A DNA stretch of 44,266 nucleotides from Nitrospira sp. (GCA_030692565.1 JAUYAO010000011.1:1-44266), one strand, 5' to 3'. Positions 7,954-16,656 are shown, numbered from the stretch's first letter. The notes: generated from the sequence alone by a model not told the origin. Numbers and translations are program-made.

Positions 7954-8688
7954 TTAGTCTTTCGCGGCGGCGGCTGCATCGTAATACTTTTCGCGATAGA
8001 TGGGGCACAGGCCCTTCTGCTGCAGAGCCTTCGTCACGTCGGCAATCATGCCGCCGCTTCCGCAGAGATAGACGGCGAGATGCGCCACCGATGTGACGCG
8101 CTCTTCCACCAGTTGCTGCACACGCCCGGTCGCTCCGGACCAGCCCGGCTCGGGACGAGAGAGCGTGAGGACCGTCGTCAGGTTCGGCATGTGACGCGCA
8201 AGTGCGATCAAGTCTTCCTGATAGTACAGATCGCGCTGGCTCCGCAGTCCCCAGAACAGAGTGGCTGGTCGGGGATCGGGCCGCTCCGCGTTCGCCAGGA
8301 GCATCGACCAGATGGGCGTGATGCCGGTGCCGGTGGCGACAAAGAGCAGGTCACGCCCAGGATCCTCGCGCAGCGTGAAATGGCCGGCCGGTCCTTTGAA
8401 TCGCGTCGTATCGCCTTCTTTGAATCCATAGAGCAACGTGGAGCCAGGCCCGCCCGACACGCGATTGAACAAGAGCGTGACAACGCCGGGACGGCTGGGT
8501 GATGAGGCGATGGAATAGGCCCGCGTGACGAGACGGCCGGTCTCGGGATGCGGGAGTTCGAATGAAATGAACTGGCCCGGTTTGAACTCGATCGTCGCCG
8601 GCTCGACGAGCCGCAAATCGAGCTGCCGCACATCGTGCGTCAGATCTTTGATCGACTCAATCTGTGCCGTCACTGTGTGGATACTCAC
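7954..8688 (-). CDS. FAD-dependent ferredoxin-NAD(P)+ reductase-like oxidoreductase
   Basis: This 244-residue flavoprotein has the FNR fold without a 2Fe-2S domain. The FAD-binding motif R-A-Y-S (residues 56-59) is followed by the NAD(P)-ribose motif ATGTGITP (118-125) and a C-terminal CGSGGMI segment that contacts nicotinamide. It would move electrons between NAD(P)H and a small carrier such as ferredoxin, or supply a separate oxygenase or reductase partner; no partner gene is adjacent. The GTG at 8688 is the start, with GGAG about ten bases upstream. The C-terminus is an alanine-rich tail. It is followed by the methyltransferase gene, so the two may form an operon. Confidence 0.85.
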   Translation of the reverse strand: MSIHTVTAQIESIKDLTHDVRQLDLRLVEPATIEFKPGQFISFELPHPETGRLVTRAYSIASSPSRPGVVTLLFNRVSGGPGSTLLYGFKEGDTTRFKGPAGHFTLREDPGRDLLFVATGTGITPIWSMLLANAERPDPRPATLFWGLRSQRDLYYQEDLIALARHMPNLTTVLTLSRPEPGWSGATGRVQQLVEERVTSVAHLAVYLCGSGGMIADVTKALQQKGLCPIYREKYYDAAAAAKD

Positions 8689-8699
8689 CGTGAACCAGC

Positions 8700-8816
8700 T
8701 CCAACGTCTGTCAAACCGGTGTCGTAGTTGGTGCGCCGGTGGCCGAGTACGCGTCGGTACATTGAGCCTGTAAGTGATGCGAGGACGCTGCCGGCCGACT
8801 GTTCCAGCATCCTGCC
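8700..8816. repeat. Degenerate copy of the dispersed inverted-repeat element
   Basis: The right half (about 8748-8816) aligns with the copies at 14932-15057 and 30409-30535: the GTAC...GTAC core, ATTGAGCC, GATGCGAGGACGCTG and the end CAGCATCCTGCC are all recognisable. The left arm is largely decayed. It fills most of the gap between the reductase and zwf. Confidence 0.55.
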
Positions 8817-8919
8817 AGAGACCGGCGCATTATCGGCTAGCTGAGTCCCCAGCGTCAAGAATGGGAGGATGACGAGCGGGTTGAATGACCGACTTGAAGC
8901 AGAATGCCATGGAACTGGC

Positions 8920-10383
8920 TCACCAGCCGAGTTGCCATTGATGGCCCTGTCGCTCTACCAACGCATCCGCCTCGCGCGGTCCCCAGGAGCCGGCCGAATA
9001 CGGATGGACGACTTGCGTGCCGGTCAGGAGCGGATCGTAGAGCCGCCAGGCCTTTTCCGTGAACTCTGCGCTGACAAACAGGGTCTGGTCCCCGATCATC
9101 ACATCGCGCAAGAGCGTCTCGTACGCCTCAGGCAGCTGGCCGAATGCTTTCTGATAATCGAATTGCAGCGCATGGTCGCTCAGCATGAACGGCCGTCCAG
9201 GACTCTTCACGGAAAAGCAGAGGGAGAATCCTTCGCTGGGCTGCAGAGTGATCAACAGCTTGTTGGACGCGATGCTGCCCGGATCGATGGACGGAAAGAC
9301 GTGAGCCGGCGCCTCGCGGAAAATGACGGCGATCTGGGTGAGCTTCCTGGGAAAACGCTTCCCGGTCCGCAGATAGAACGGGACGCCCTTCCAGCGCCAG
9401 TTGTGAATCTCCGCTTTCAACGCGACATAGGTTTCCGTGTTGGAATCCCTCGGCACGCCCGGTTCCTCGCGATACCCGGGGATCGTCTGGTCGCCGATCT
9501 GCCAGGAGGTGTACTGGCCGAACACGACGTCTCGCTCCGCAATCGGCGCAATGGAATGGAGCACTTTCATCTTCTCGCTCTGAATGGCCGCCGCATCGAA
9601 TGAGACCGGGACCTCCATCGCCACGACAGTCAGGAGCTGGGTCAAATGATTCTGCAGCATGTCGCGCAGCGCGCCGGCCTGTTGGTAGTAGGCCCCCCGA
9701 TGTTCGACGCCGAGATCTTCAGCCACGGTAATCTGCACGTTCTCGATGGCGTCGCGCTTCCAGAGCGATTCGAAAATCGGATTGGCGAACCGGAAGGCCA
9801 GCAGATTCTGGACGGTTTCCTTTCCCAGATAGTGATCGATCCGGTAAATCTGCGATTCGTCCACATACCGGTGCAGCGTGGTATTCAGCTGGCGAGCCGA
9901 TTGGAAATCGTGCCCGAAGGGCTTTTCGAAGACGACGCGCACCCACCCGCGCCCCTTGAGCAACCCCGCCCGATCCAGTCCTTCGATGGCATTGGGCGCG
10001 ATGTCCGGCGGCACAGCCAGGTAGAATACGCGATTTCCCGGCATGACGTGTTCCAGTTCAATGCGCCGGATGTAGGAAGCTAACGCGGCATAATCATCAT
10101 CCGTCCCGCGACCGATCGTGTGGTAGTAGAGACAGGCGTCGCACCACTCGCGCAATTCGTGGTCGTTGTGCCAGCCGGCCTTGTGCAACCCTTCATGCGC
10201 CCAGAGCCGAAACCCGTCCTCACCGACTTCAGGCAAGGCCGCACCCACAATCAGTGTGTTGCGGGTTTCCAGGATCCCCTGATCCCGCAAATGATAGAGC
10301 GCGGGCAGCAGTTTGCGGCGGGTGAGATCGCCGGTGGCTCCAATGATGACAAAGACGTGCGGCTCAACCTGCTGTGGCGGCAT
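8920..10383 (-). CDS. zwf: Glucose-6-phosphate 1-dehydrogenase
   Basis: This enzyme oxidises glucose-6-phosphate to 6-phosphogluconolactone with NAD(P)+, the entry step of the oxidative pentose phosphate pathway. The nucleotide-binding motif GATGDLTRRK lies at residues 15-24. The substrate and catalytic motif RIDHYLGKE, with the active-site His, lies near residue 180. The 487-residue length is normal for the family. I prefer ATG 10383 because GGAAGGA lies nine bases upstream. An ATG six codons earlier (10401) is possible but lacks a ribosome-binding site. No gnd or pgl gene is adjacent; the upstream minus-strand neighbour is an aldo/keto reductase. Confidence 0.96.
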   Translation of the reverse strand: MPPQQVEPHVFVIIGATGDLTRRKLLPALYHLRDQGILETRNTLIVGAALPEVGEDGFRLWAHEGLHKAGWHNDHELREWCDACLYYHTIGRGTDDDYAALASYIRRIELEHVMPGNRVFYLAVPPDIAPNAIEGLDRAGLLKGRGWVRVVFEKPFGHDFQSARQLNTTLHRYVDESQIYRIDHYLGKETVQNLLAFRFANPIFESLWKRDAIENVQITVAEDLGVEHRGAYYQQAGALRDMLQNHLTQLLTVVAMEVPVSFDAAAIQSEKMKVLHSIAPIAERDVVFGQYTSWQIGDQTIPGYREEPGVPRDSNTETYVALKAEIHNWRWKGVPFYLRTGKRFPRKLTQIAVIFREAPAHVFPSIDPGSIASNKLLITLQPSEGFSLCFSVKSPGRPFMLSDHALQFDYQKAFGQLPEAYETLLRDVMIGDQTLFVSAEFTEKAWRLYDPLLTGTQVVHPYSAGSWGPREADALVERQGHQWQLGW

Positions 10384-10445
10384 GCGATCCGTTCCTTCCA
10401 TTCCCGATCATATCGACTGCGGTCCCGGCGTCCCGCCACCCAGCG

Positions 10446-11498
10446 CTAGGATAAACCATGCTGCTCCCGCCCGATGCGGCCGTCGTAGCGGTTTGTGGAC
10501 TTGAACAACTCGAATCGCCCGTCCATGGCGTAGCGGGCCACGCGAGTCCGCAGCCCCTGCATCTCGGCGACCGTCATCGGGACGTAACGCCGCATGATAT
10601 CGAGATTCTGCTGTAAGACTTCCCGTGAATCGATGCCGCTGACCAGAGCGGCGATCGGCAGACTCAACACATACCGCAACGCTTCCTCCGGTGTGACGAG
10701 ACCCTGCTTGATCGGCTCGGCATTGCCGCTCAGGCTCTTCATTCCAATCGGAGCGATGCCCCGCTGCGTGAGGACCGGCAGCACCTCCTGCTCGAAACTC
10801 CGATAGGTTCCGTCAAAGACATTGAGCGGCATCTGGCAGGTGTCGAAAGGAAAATCATGGGCGAGCATTTTCAGATGAATCTTCGGATCTTTGTGTCCGG
10901 TGAAACCGATGAACCGCACCTTACCCTGCCGCTTCACTTCGAGCAAGGCCTCGGCCGCCCCGCCCGGCGCAAAGTGCCGATCCGGGTCGTCGAGATAGAC
11001 CACTTCGTGAATCTGCCAGAGATCGAGATAATCCGTCTTCAGGCGGCGGAGCGATTCGTCGAGCTGCTGCAATGCCACCCGCTTATCGCGTCCGTGCGAA
11101 CAGACCTTCGTCATGAGAAAGACCTGCTGCCGCCGGCCTTGCAGGGCCTTCCCCATGAGCTCTTCAGAGCGTCCGCCGTTGTACTCCCAGGCATTGTCCA
11201 GAAAGGTCACGCCTGCGTCGATCGCTTCCTGAAGGATGCGAATCGCCTCGACATCGTCTTCGATTCGGCCCCAATGGGCGCCGCCGAAACAGAGCGCGGA
11301 AACCTGCACGCCGGTTTTCCCCAACAGGCGCTTCGGGATGTCCCCGGTCGTAGACGAGCGCACCGGCTCCAGCGCATCCGCCAGTCCGCGAGTGCCGCCC
11401 AGCGCAACCATCGATCCGAGCGCACCGAGCGCCTTCAACAGCTGCCGACGATTAAGCGACCCTTCCCCGCCATCTCGATCAAGCCTTCGTGATTTCAT
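10446..11498 (-). CDS. Aldo/keto reductase with Tat-like signal
   Basis: This 350-residue aldo/keto reductase has the family catalytic set. These are Asp in FLDNAWEY with Tyr in the same motif, Lys in FLMTKV and His in LWQIHEV, on a TIM-barrel scaffold beginning KRLLGKTGVQVSALCFGG. A leader of about 45 residues precedes it, carrying a twin-arginine-like motif (LNRRQLLKALG) and a hydrophobic stretch, so it may be exported folded with its NADP(H) cofactor. The motif is SLNRRQLLK rather than the ideal SRRxFLK, so export is not certain. GGAGG lies seven bases before ATG 11498. The physiological carbonyl substrate is unknown. Confidence 0.85.
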   Translation of the reverse strand: MKSRRLDRDGGEGSLNRRQLLKALGALGSMVALGGTRGLADALEPVRSSTTGDIPKRLLGKTGVQVSALCFGGAHWGRIEDDVEAIRILQEAIDAGVTFLDNAWEYNGGRSEELMGKALQGRRQQVFLMTKVCSHGRDKRVALQQLDESLRRLKTDYLDLWQIHEVVYLDDPDRHFAPGGAAEALLEVKRQGKVRFIGFTGHKDPKIHLKMLAHDFPFDTCQMPLNVFDGTYRSFEQEVLPVLTQRGIAPIGMKSLSGNAEPIKQGLVTPEEALRYVLSLPIAALVSGIDSREVLQQNLDIMRRYVPMTVAEMQGLRTRVARYAMDGRFELFKSTNRYDGRIGREQHGLS

Positions 11499-11628
11499 AG
11501 TGGAGCCTCCGAGTCCTTTCCTTCCTCACCCCCACCACCACAAGGCGGATGATCGGACGGACTGCTTCGACTGCGACATCGCGCCATTTCCAATGCTCCT
11601 ACAAAGCTTGCTGAAACTTTCTCTTCGG

Positions 11629-11745
11629 AGGGCGGTCTGGTCGGTCTCCCACTGCGCGCATCCAACGAGCACCGCCCGCAACGCGAAGATTCGATCACAT
11701 TTGCGTGCGCGTTGGGCGAGCACAGGAGACCGACCGGACCGCCCT
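11629..11745. repeat. 117-bp element with 21-bp inverted termini
   Basis: The ends AGGGCGGTCTGGTCGGTCTCC (11629-11649) and the reverse complement of 11725-11745 match at 20 of 21 positions. Inside are further partly matching GC-rich segments. It differs from the GTAC-hairpin family. It reaches exactly to the stop codon of the quinone reductase gene and could serve as its terminator or be a small non-autonomous mobile repeat. Confidence 0.6.
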
Positions 11746-12332
11746 CACTTCCCCACATCCCCCAATCCCCGCATCTCATCCAACCAGTCGGCCCTCTGAC
11801 GGTCCGTCAGCCCGTCGATAGATCCGATGATAGTGGATTTCACCGGGCCGATGCCACAGAACCAGAGGGTGTTGCGCTTGAGAGATTTGAGACTGTGGGC
11901 GAAGAAGATCCAGCGGTACACAAACGCCGGCATCCCCATGGTCACGACGATGCGGGCCGACTTTCCCGTGAGCAGCTTTTTCGCCATCCCGCCGGACTTC
12001 TGATACTCGAAGGCAAAGCCCGGACGCAGAAGCTGTTCCAAGAACCCTTTCAGTAATGCCGGCATCGATCCCAGCCAGAGCGGATAGATGATCACCAGGT
12101 GATCGGCCCAGGTCACGACATCCTGCGCCTGCTTGATCGCTTCCGGAGGTTGGCCCTTCTCGAAATCCTGTTTTGTCCGCAAGAGAGGAAAGTCGAGCGC
12201 CGCCACGTCGATACGCATCACATCATGTCCGCCATCCTCTGCCCCCTTGGCATATTCGTCGGCCAGCGCATGGCAGAAATGTCGAACCGTCGAGTCGGGA
12301 TGACCCTGAATGATGGCGATATGCTGTGCCAT
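11745..12332 (-). CDS. Flavodoxin-fold NAD(P)H:quinone reductase (NQO1/KefF-like)
   Basis: This 195-residue protein belongs to the flavodoxin-like NAD(P)H dehydrogenase family (PF02525 type). The N-terminal phosphate-binding region IIQGHPDST (residues 7-15), the central LVIIYPLWLGSMPALLKGFLE segment and TMGMPAF all match FMN/FAD-binding quinone reductases of the NQO1, MdaB and KefF group. Such enzymes perform two-electron reduction of quinones and limit oxidative stress. There is no membrane span. The start is ATG 12332. It lies 24 bases downstream of the NTF2-like gene, so the two are probably cotranscribed. Confidence 0.82.
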   Translation of the reverse strand: MAQHIAIIQGHPDSTVRHFCHALADEYAKGAEDGGHDVMRIDVAALDFPLLRTKQDFEKGQPPEAIKQAQDVVTWADHLVIIYPLWLGSMPALLKGFLEQLLRPGFAFEYQKSGGMAKKLLTGKSARIVVTMGMPAFVYRWIFFAHSLKSLKRNTLWFCGIGPVKSTIIGSIDGLTDRQRADWLDEMRGLGDVGK

Positions 12333-12356
12333 GGGAGCCTTACTCGCTGTGGCTAT

Positions 12357-12908
12357 CTAGAAGAGTGGATGATGCGGCGCACTGCTGGGCGATACGGACT
12401 CCGTAATCCCGCCCTTGTTGCCGAGGAACCGCCAGGCCCCGTCTTCGTAAATCAGATAGTGAACCTCGTTGGCCCAGCTATCGATCGTGATGGTCTTTCC
12501 TGACTCCTTATCGATGCCATAGAGCCCGCCGGTACAGGTGACCGAGGCCTTTTTCACTTTTACGGTCTGCATCAGCTTCACGTCGGTGAACACATGACGG
12601 GAGGAGAGATCGCGATAATGCACAAAGACTTCGGCCCAGATGCGACGGACATCGGCCGGCTTCAGACCATAGTAGTTATAACCTTTTGCATAAAACGGCA
12701 TGAGGGCCTCAATGTCGGCCTGCCGCACCGCCGCATCGGCTTGATCGAACGCCGCCACGACATCCCGCATCAGCGCTTGGTCACGCTCCCCCACCACCCC
12801 CGGCACGACCTCGACATCGGCAGCAACCGGCGCCGGAAAATAAAGAGACATGAGGGCAAGAACGCCCCCCAGCAGCACAACACTCAGGATAAAACTGTTC
12901 CGTTCCAT
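12357..12908 (-). CDS. Exported NTF2/SnoaL-fold protein
   Basis: This 183-residue protein has an N-terminal hydrophobic segment (residues 7-29, cleavage likely after PVAA). The rest has the cone-shaped NTF2-like pattern: a helix (RDVVAAFDQADAAVRQADIEALMPFYAKGYNYYG) followed by strands ending in YLIYEDGAWRFLGNKG. It is therefore a periplasmic protein with a ligand-pocket fold. No catalytic residues can be named. No clear ribosome-binding site precedes ATG 12908. It heads the minus-strand run that continues into the quinone reductase, and it is divergent from the SufC-like gene at 13164. Confidence 0.72.
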   Translation of the reverse strand: MERNSFILSVVLLGGVLALMSLYFPAPVAADVEVVPGVVGERDQALMRDVVAAFDQADAAVRQADIEALMPFYAKGYNYYGLKPADVRRIWAEVFVHYRDLSSRHVFTDVKLMQTVKVKKASVTCTGGLYGIDKESGKTITIDSWANEVHYLIYEDGAWRFLGNKGGITESVSPSSAPHHPLF

Positions 12909-13025
12909 ATCGATTGAAAAAGCAATGATGATGCCAGGCGCTCGACGTCCGCGCGTAGGAACTTCTCTCGCCAGAAAAGACGGTTCTGATGTGATTGCCG
13001 GGGCGCCGACTCCGCGAGTTGGGGC

Positions 13026-13037
13026 CTAACTCCCCAG
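13026..13037 (-). promoter_or_regulatory. CTGGGGAGTTAG motif, copy 1
   Basis: This 12-base word, read on the minus strand, is identical to 19336-19347 and similar to 30325-30336 and 37961-37980. It lies about 120 bases upstream of the NTF2-like gene. It may be a half-palindromic regulator site; this is an inference from recurrence only. Confidence 0.35.
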
Positions 13038-13163
13038 CCTCCACTTTTGCTCTGCTGCACAATGCACCAATAAAAGAGCCGGACAACCGGCAACTGCCAC
13101 GTATCCAAGAGACCGGGCCGGGCATACCGGATGCATTTCCTCTCAACAAGGAGATTTGCGCCG

Positions 13164-13892
13164 ATGCCGGTTCCCCTGCTCGATATTGCTGCGCTCACCT
13201 TCGAGGCGGATCATCATCCCATCCTGGATCGGCTCGACTTGTCGATCCAGCCGGGAGAGATTCATGCCCTGCTCGGCGCCAACGGATCGGGGAAAACCAC
13301 GCTGGCCTATGTGTTGATGGGATGCGAAGGCTATGGGCCGAGCGGAGGCCATATCGTATTCAACGGGATAGACCTGTTACCGCTCAAGATGTATGAACGG
13401 GCCAGATTAGGACTCACGCTCGCCTGGCAGGAGCCGGCGCGATTCGAAGGGGTCACGGTGCGCGAATATCTCAGCCTGGGAAAGCCGGACTTCGATCCGG
13501 CCTCGGCCCTCAGGCAAGTCGGTCTTGACCCGGACCGCTACCTGCATCGCCGGGTAGATAAATCCCTCAGCGGAGGGGAACGCCACCGGATCGAACTCGC
13601 CTCGGTGTTATCCATGAACCCGAAGCTGGCAATCCTCGATGAGCCGTCGGCCGGGATCGATATGCTCTCGATTACACACATTATCGGCATCATTCGCGCC
13701 GTGAAAGCCGGCGGCGGATCCGTCATCTTGATCACCCATCAAGAGGAGGTCGCCCTCATCGCCGATCGCGCGTCACAACTTTGCGCCGGACGCATCATCT
13801 TCTCCGGCAGTCCCCGAGAAGCCGTCGATCATTTCCGCGGGCGGGCCTGCGTCCGTTGCGACGGGGAGGTGTGTACCGATGTCCGACCTTGA
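13164..13892 (+). CDS. SufC-like ABC ATPase of a minimal Fe-S assembly pair
   Basis: This 242-residue ABC ATPase has all nucleotide-binding motifs: Walker A GANGSGKT (residues 38-45), signature LSGGERHR and Walker B LAILDEPSAG with a following H-loop (LITHQEE). The overall pattern (a LAWQEPARFEGVTV Q-loop and an IDMLSI linker) is that of SufC, the soluble ATPase of Fe-S scaffold complexes, not of a transporter. The next gene is a short SufB/D-like protein, overlapped by 14 bases. An unusual C-terminal tail carries three cysteines, C229-x2-C232-x4-C237. I chose ATG 13164, which has AGGAG ten bases upstream; an ATG at 13131 has none. Confidence 0.83.
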   Translation: MPVPLLDIAALTFEADHHPILDRLDLSIQPGEIHALLGANGSGKTTLAYVLMGCEGYGPSGGHIVFNGIDLLPLKMYERARLGLTLAWQEPARFEGVTVREYLSLGKPDFDPASALRQVGLDPDRYLHRRVDKSLSGGERHRIELASVLSMNPKLAILDEPSAGIDMLSITHIIGIIRAVKAGGGSVILITHQEEVALIADRASQLCAGRIIFSGSPREAVDHFRGRACVRCDGEVCTDVRP

Positions 13893-14814
13893 CGACCTCA
13901 GACGCACCCTGCCGATGGTCGGAGCTGAACCCTCGATTCTCGATGATACGAGCATTGCGCATGTCGTGGCGCATGGGCATCACATCCTGAGTCGGCGGAC
14001 GGTGCCCGGAGTCCGCGTGGAGCTGGAAGAAACGCCGGATGCCATTATCGGGAAACTGATCGTCGAAGCGGGTGCGCAGATCGCTCAGCCCATCCACATG
14101 TGTTTCGGACTCGCGCATCCGACCGGAATCCAACAGATCACAATCGACGTCCAGATCTGCGAAGGGGCGCAGGCGCGCGTGCTGTCCCATTGCCTCTTTC
14201 CTCTTGCGCAAGCGGCGGAACATCGCATGCAAGCCATGATGGAGATCGGACCGGGTGCATCGCTGACCTATACCGAAGGCCACTACCACGGCCCCCATGG
14301 AGGCATGCGGGTCTTGCCCCATGCGACAATCAAGATCGGCAAAGGCGCGCGGTATTTTTCGGACTTCTCGCTGCTCTCCGGCTCAGTAGGCACGCTCGAC
14401 ATCGACTATCTCGTGGAAGTGGAAGCCGACGGCCTGGCCGAACTCAGCGCGAAGATCTTCGCGCATAAGACCGATCACATCACGCTCAAAGAAGCGGTGA
14501 TGCTCCGCGGGGAGCGCTCACGCAGTCTCATCAAGACCCGCGTGGTGCTGGAAGATCAGGCGCAGGCCGACATCGTCGGCATTACTGAAGCCTATGCCAA
14601 AGGCGCGCGCGGCCACGTCGATTGCATGGAGATCGTGCAGGGCCGGGCCCATGCCAGCGCCATCCCGATCGTGCGGGTCTTCCACCCGGAAGCAAAGGTC
14701 ACCCACGAAGCCGCCATCGGCAGCGTGGACAAGAAAGAACTCGAAACGCTGATGGCCCGGGGGCTGAGTCCCGAGCAAGCGGTCGAAATGATTGTGAGCG
14801 GGATTCTGCGGTAA
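13879..14814 (+). CDS. Short SufB/SufD-like Fe-S scaffold protein
   Basis: This 311-residue protein has the right-handed beta-helix core of the SufBD family (PF01458). Repeated strands (LIVEAGAQIAQ, IKIGKGARYFSDFS) are followed by the family's end motif with His276 and Glu277 (THEAAIGSVDKKELETLMARGLS). It lacks the long N-terminal domain of E. coli SufB, which has about 495 residues. The Cys of SufB that follows the His motif is absent. With the SufC-like partner it would make a two-component scaffold, as in the minimal systems described for archaea and anaerobes (SMS type, from recall). No sufS, sufU, sufE or sufT lies nearby. It is translationally coupled to the ATPase gene. Confidence 0.82.
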   Translation: MSDLDDLRRTLPMVGAEPSILDDTSIAHVVAHGHHILSRRTVPGVRVELEETPDAIIGKLIVEAGAQIAQPIHMCFGLAHPTGIQQITIDVQICEGAQARVLSHCLFPLAQAAEHRMQAMMEIGPGASLTYTEGHYHGPHGGMRVLPHATIKIGKGARYFSDFSLLSGSVGTLDIDYLVEVEADGLAELSAKIFAHKTDHITLKEAVMLRGERSRSLIKTRVVLEDQAQADIVGITEAYAKGARGHVDCMEIVQGRAHASAIPIVRVFHPEAKVTHEAAIGSVDKKELETLMARGLSPEQAVEMIVSGILR

Positions 14815-14931
14815 GCCGGGAAATCTAGCACTCTCCAACGTCTCTCTCACGCCTGGCAAGCTGCATAAAGACGCTGCTAGAAAAACGGAATGCAGATGAT
14901 CCGAATAAACGGACCAGCGGATCACGATCTT

Positions 14932-15057
14932 GCCGGATACTCAAAAAGTTCGTCCAGCAAGGCCGCAGCGAGTGAAGGGCCGAATCGTACCCTCTGGGGT
15001 ACGTTGAGGGTCTGAACGATGCGAGAACGCTGCTGGCGGACTTTTTCAACATCCGGC
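14932..15057. repeat. Dispersed inverted-repeat element, full copy
   Basis: Imperfect terminal inverted repeats of about 27 bp flank a core. The left end is GCCGGATACTCAAAAAG; the right end reads CTTTTTCAACATCCGGC. In the core is a small hairpin, GTACCC (14987-14992), loop TCTG, GGGTAC (14997-15002). The element fills the gap between the SufB-like gene and the convergent PEBP gene and may act as a bidirectional terminator. Confidence 0.8.
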
Positions 15058-15059
15058 CT

Positions 15060-15521
15060 CTACCGGCCAAACCGGCCCATAAGTTGCGCCTCTGCGAGGA
15101 CATGCCCCTTGCAGGCCTCCAGCACCTGACTCTTGGTTGCGCGCGGCTTCAGATTCAGGACGGCATCCAGCGCATAGAGCTTGAAGTAGTACCGATGAGG
15201 CTTCCCCGGCGGAGGGCAGGGACCTCCGTAGCCGACCCGATTGAAGTCGGTCAGGCCTTGCAGCGCGCCGTCGAGCCAATGGTCTTTGGCAGGAATGCCT
15301 TCGGGAAGCCCGCGCAAATCGAGCGACAGGTTATAGATCACCCAATGGACCCACATGCCGCCCGGCGCATCGGGATCGTCTGCAATCAGAGCAAAACTTT
15401 TCGTCTCGGCTGGTGGCACACTCCAATGGAACGGCGGCGACAGATCGTCTCCTTCGCAAGTATACCGGTCCGGAATCCGCTCACCCTCCTTGAATGCCGA
15501 GCTCGTGAGTTCAAACGCCAT
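15060..15521 (-). CDS. YbhB/YbcL-family PEBP protein
   Basis: This 153-residue protein matches the bacterial phosphatidylethanolamine-binding/Raf-kinase-inhibitor-like family. The ligand-site motifs are present in order: GDDLSPPFHWS, DDPDAPGGMWVHWVIYN (anion-binding Asp and His) and YGGPCPPPGKPHRYYF. The length is typical. The bacterial proteins are cytosolic or periplasmic and bind small anionic ligands, but no bacterial role is firmly established. No signal peptide is present here. AGGAGGT lies eight bases before ATG 15521. The stop codon abuts the repeat at 14932-15057. Confidence 0.92.
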   Translation of the reverse strand: MAFELTSSAFKEGERIPDRYTCEGDDLSPPFHWSVPPAETKSFALIADDPDAPGGMWVHWVIYNLSLDLRGLPEGIPAKDHWLDGALQGLTDFNRVGYGGPCPPPGKPHRYYFKLYALDAVLNLKPRATKSQVLEACKGHVLAEAQLMGRFGR

Positions 15522-15647
15522 GACTTCTACCTCCTATAGACCGAGACAGAACCAGGCGCAGGCTTCACGACCGTGCCGGCCACACTTCCCATACAGTCTT
15601 CGTGAACGCTGCGCCGCTACGGAAGTTCTCGATGACGAAGAGACTCC

Positions 15648-16334
15648 TCATCCCGCACTTCTCCCATTCGGCAAGAGTGCCCTACGCACTTCTTCCAGGC
15701 AGGCCATCACTTCGTCATCCTCCACCTGGGGAAACTCTTCATAGAACTGGCCGATACCGAAGAACCAGTCGGACGTATGCAACACGACCACCTCATCGAC
15801 GAGCGTCTTCAACTCCGCCACGATCCGGGGTGGCGCCACCGGCACCGCCGCGACGATCTTCGCCGCCTCCGCCTTGAGCAATGCGCCGAGGGACGCAAAG
15901 AACGTCGCCCCTGTCGCAATGCCATCGTCCACCAGGATAACCGTCCGGCCTTTCAAGGAAGGAAGGGTGCGTCCGCCACGATATCGATTGAGTCTCCTGC
16001 TGATTTCACTCTTCTGACGTTGCGTCTCCTCCTCCAACTGAGCGCTGCTCACGTGGTATTCGCGGATGACATCTTCATTCATATGCCGATAGCCGGTTTC
16101 AGCCAGCGCCCCCATCGCAAGTTCGGGATTCGAAGGCGCTCCCAGCTTGCGTGTGATGAACACGTCCAACGGGAGTCGCAATGCCAGGCTGATGTCATAA
16201 CCCACTGCCACCCCGCCACGCGGCAAAGCGATGACGATCGCATCCTTCGCACCCTTATAACGGAGCAGCTTCTGAACGAGCCGTTGACCGGCATCATGCC
16301 GATCCTTGAAGAGGCCAAACTCTTGATCCGGCAT
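15648..16334 (-). CDS. Predicted phosphoribosyltransferase (COG1926 type)
   Basis: This 228-residue type I phosphoribosyltransferase carries the PRPP-binding loop VILVDDGIATGAT, with the acidic pair Asp136-Asp137. The upstream segment ALPRGGVAVGYDISLAL and the ITRKLGAPSNPELAMGALAE stretch are characteristic of the COG1926 branch. These proteins often accompany dienelactone hydrolases or stress genes in other genomes; the acceptor base is unknown. I chose ATG 16334, preceded by GGAG at eight bases. The frame stays open upstream to 16790, but that stretch has no family similarity and overlaps the start of the divergent peptidase gene. Confidence 0.82.
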   Translation of the reverse strand: MPDQEFGLFKDRHDAGQRLVQKLLRYKGAKDAIVIALPRGGVAVGYDISLALRLPLDVFITRKLGAPSNPELAMGALAETGYRHMNEDVIREYHVSSAQLEEETQRQKSEISRRLNRYRGGRTLPSLKGRTVILVDDGIATGATFFASLGALLKAEAAKIVAAVPVAPPRIVAELKTLVDEVVVLHTSDWFFGIGQFYEEFPQVEDDEVMACLEEVRRALLPNGRSAG

Positions 16335-16656
16335 TATGTGATCTCCACTGGCCAGGTGATTAAAATCGTCACCGCATCGAGAACGTGTTGCGGAACAAGG
16401 GGGAACGTCCTCCGGCACCGGGGAACGGCCACGGGTCCGCCTTAGAAAGCCACCCAAAGAACGATGAGCAAAACGAGTGCCCGGCACACGATCAACTGTG
16501 TACACAGAACCTGCTGTGCCTTCAGAAGAAGTTGGAGATAAGACCGGGGCTGCAACCTGCCGGTAGAAGATACTGGGGGAGATTGCCACAGCGTCCCCGG
16601 AATACTGCGGCACGGAGGGGCAATCCCGCAGGCGCCGGCTGCCAGACTGTGCGATA
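16335..16656. other. Intergenic region without a recognised gene
   Basis: This 322-base divergent gap separates the phosphoribosyltransferase from the M28 peptidase. I see no convincing gene, RNA or consensus promoter. The only notable word is ACTGGGGGAGATTG near 16572, which weakly resembles the CTGGGGAGTT motif found elsewhere in the window. Confidence 0.5.
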
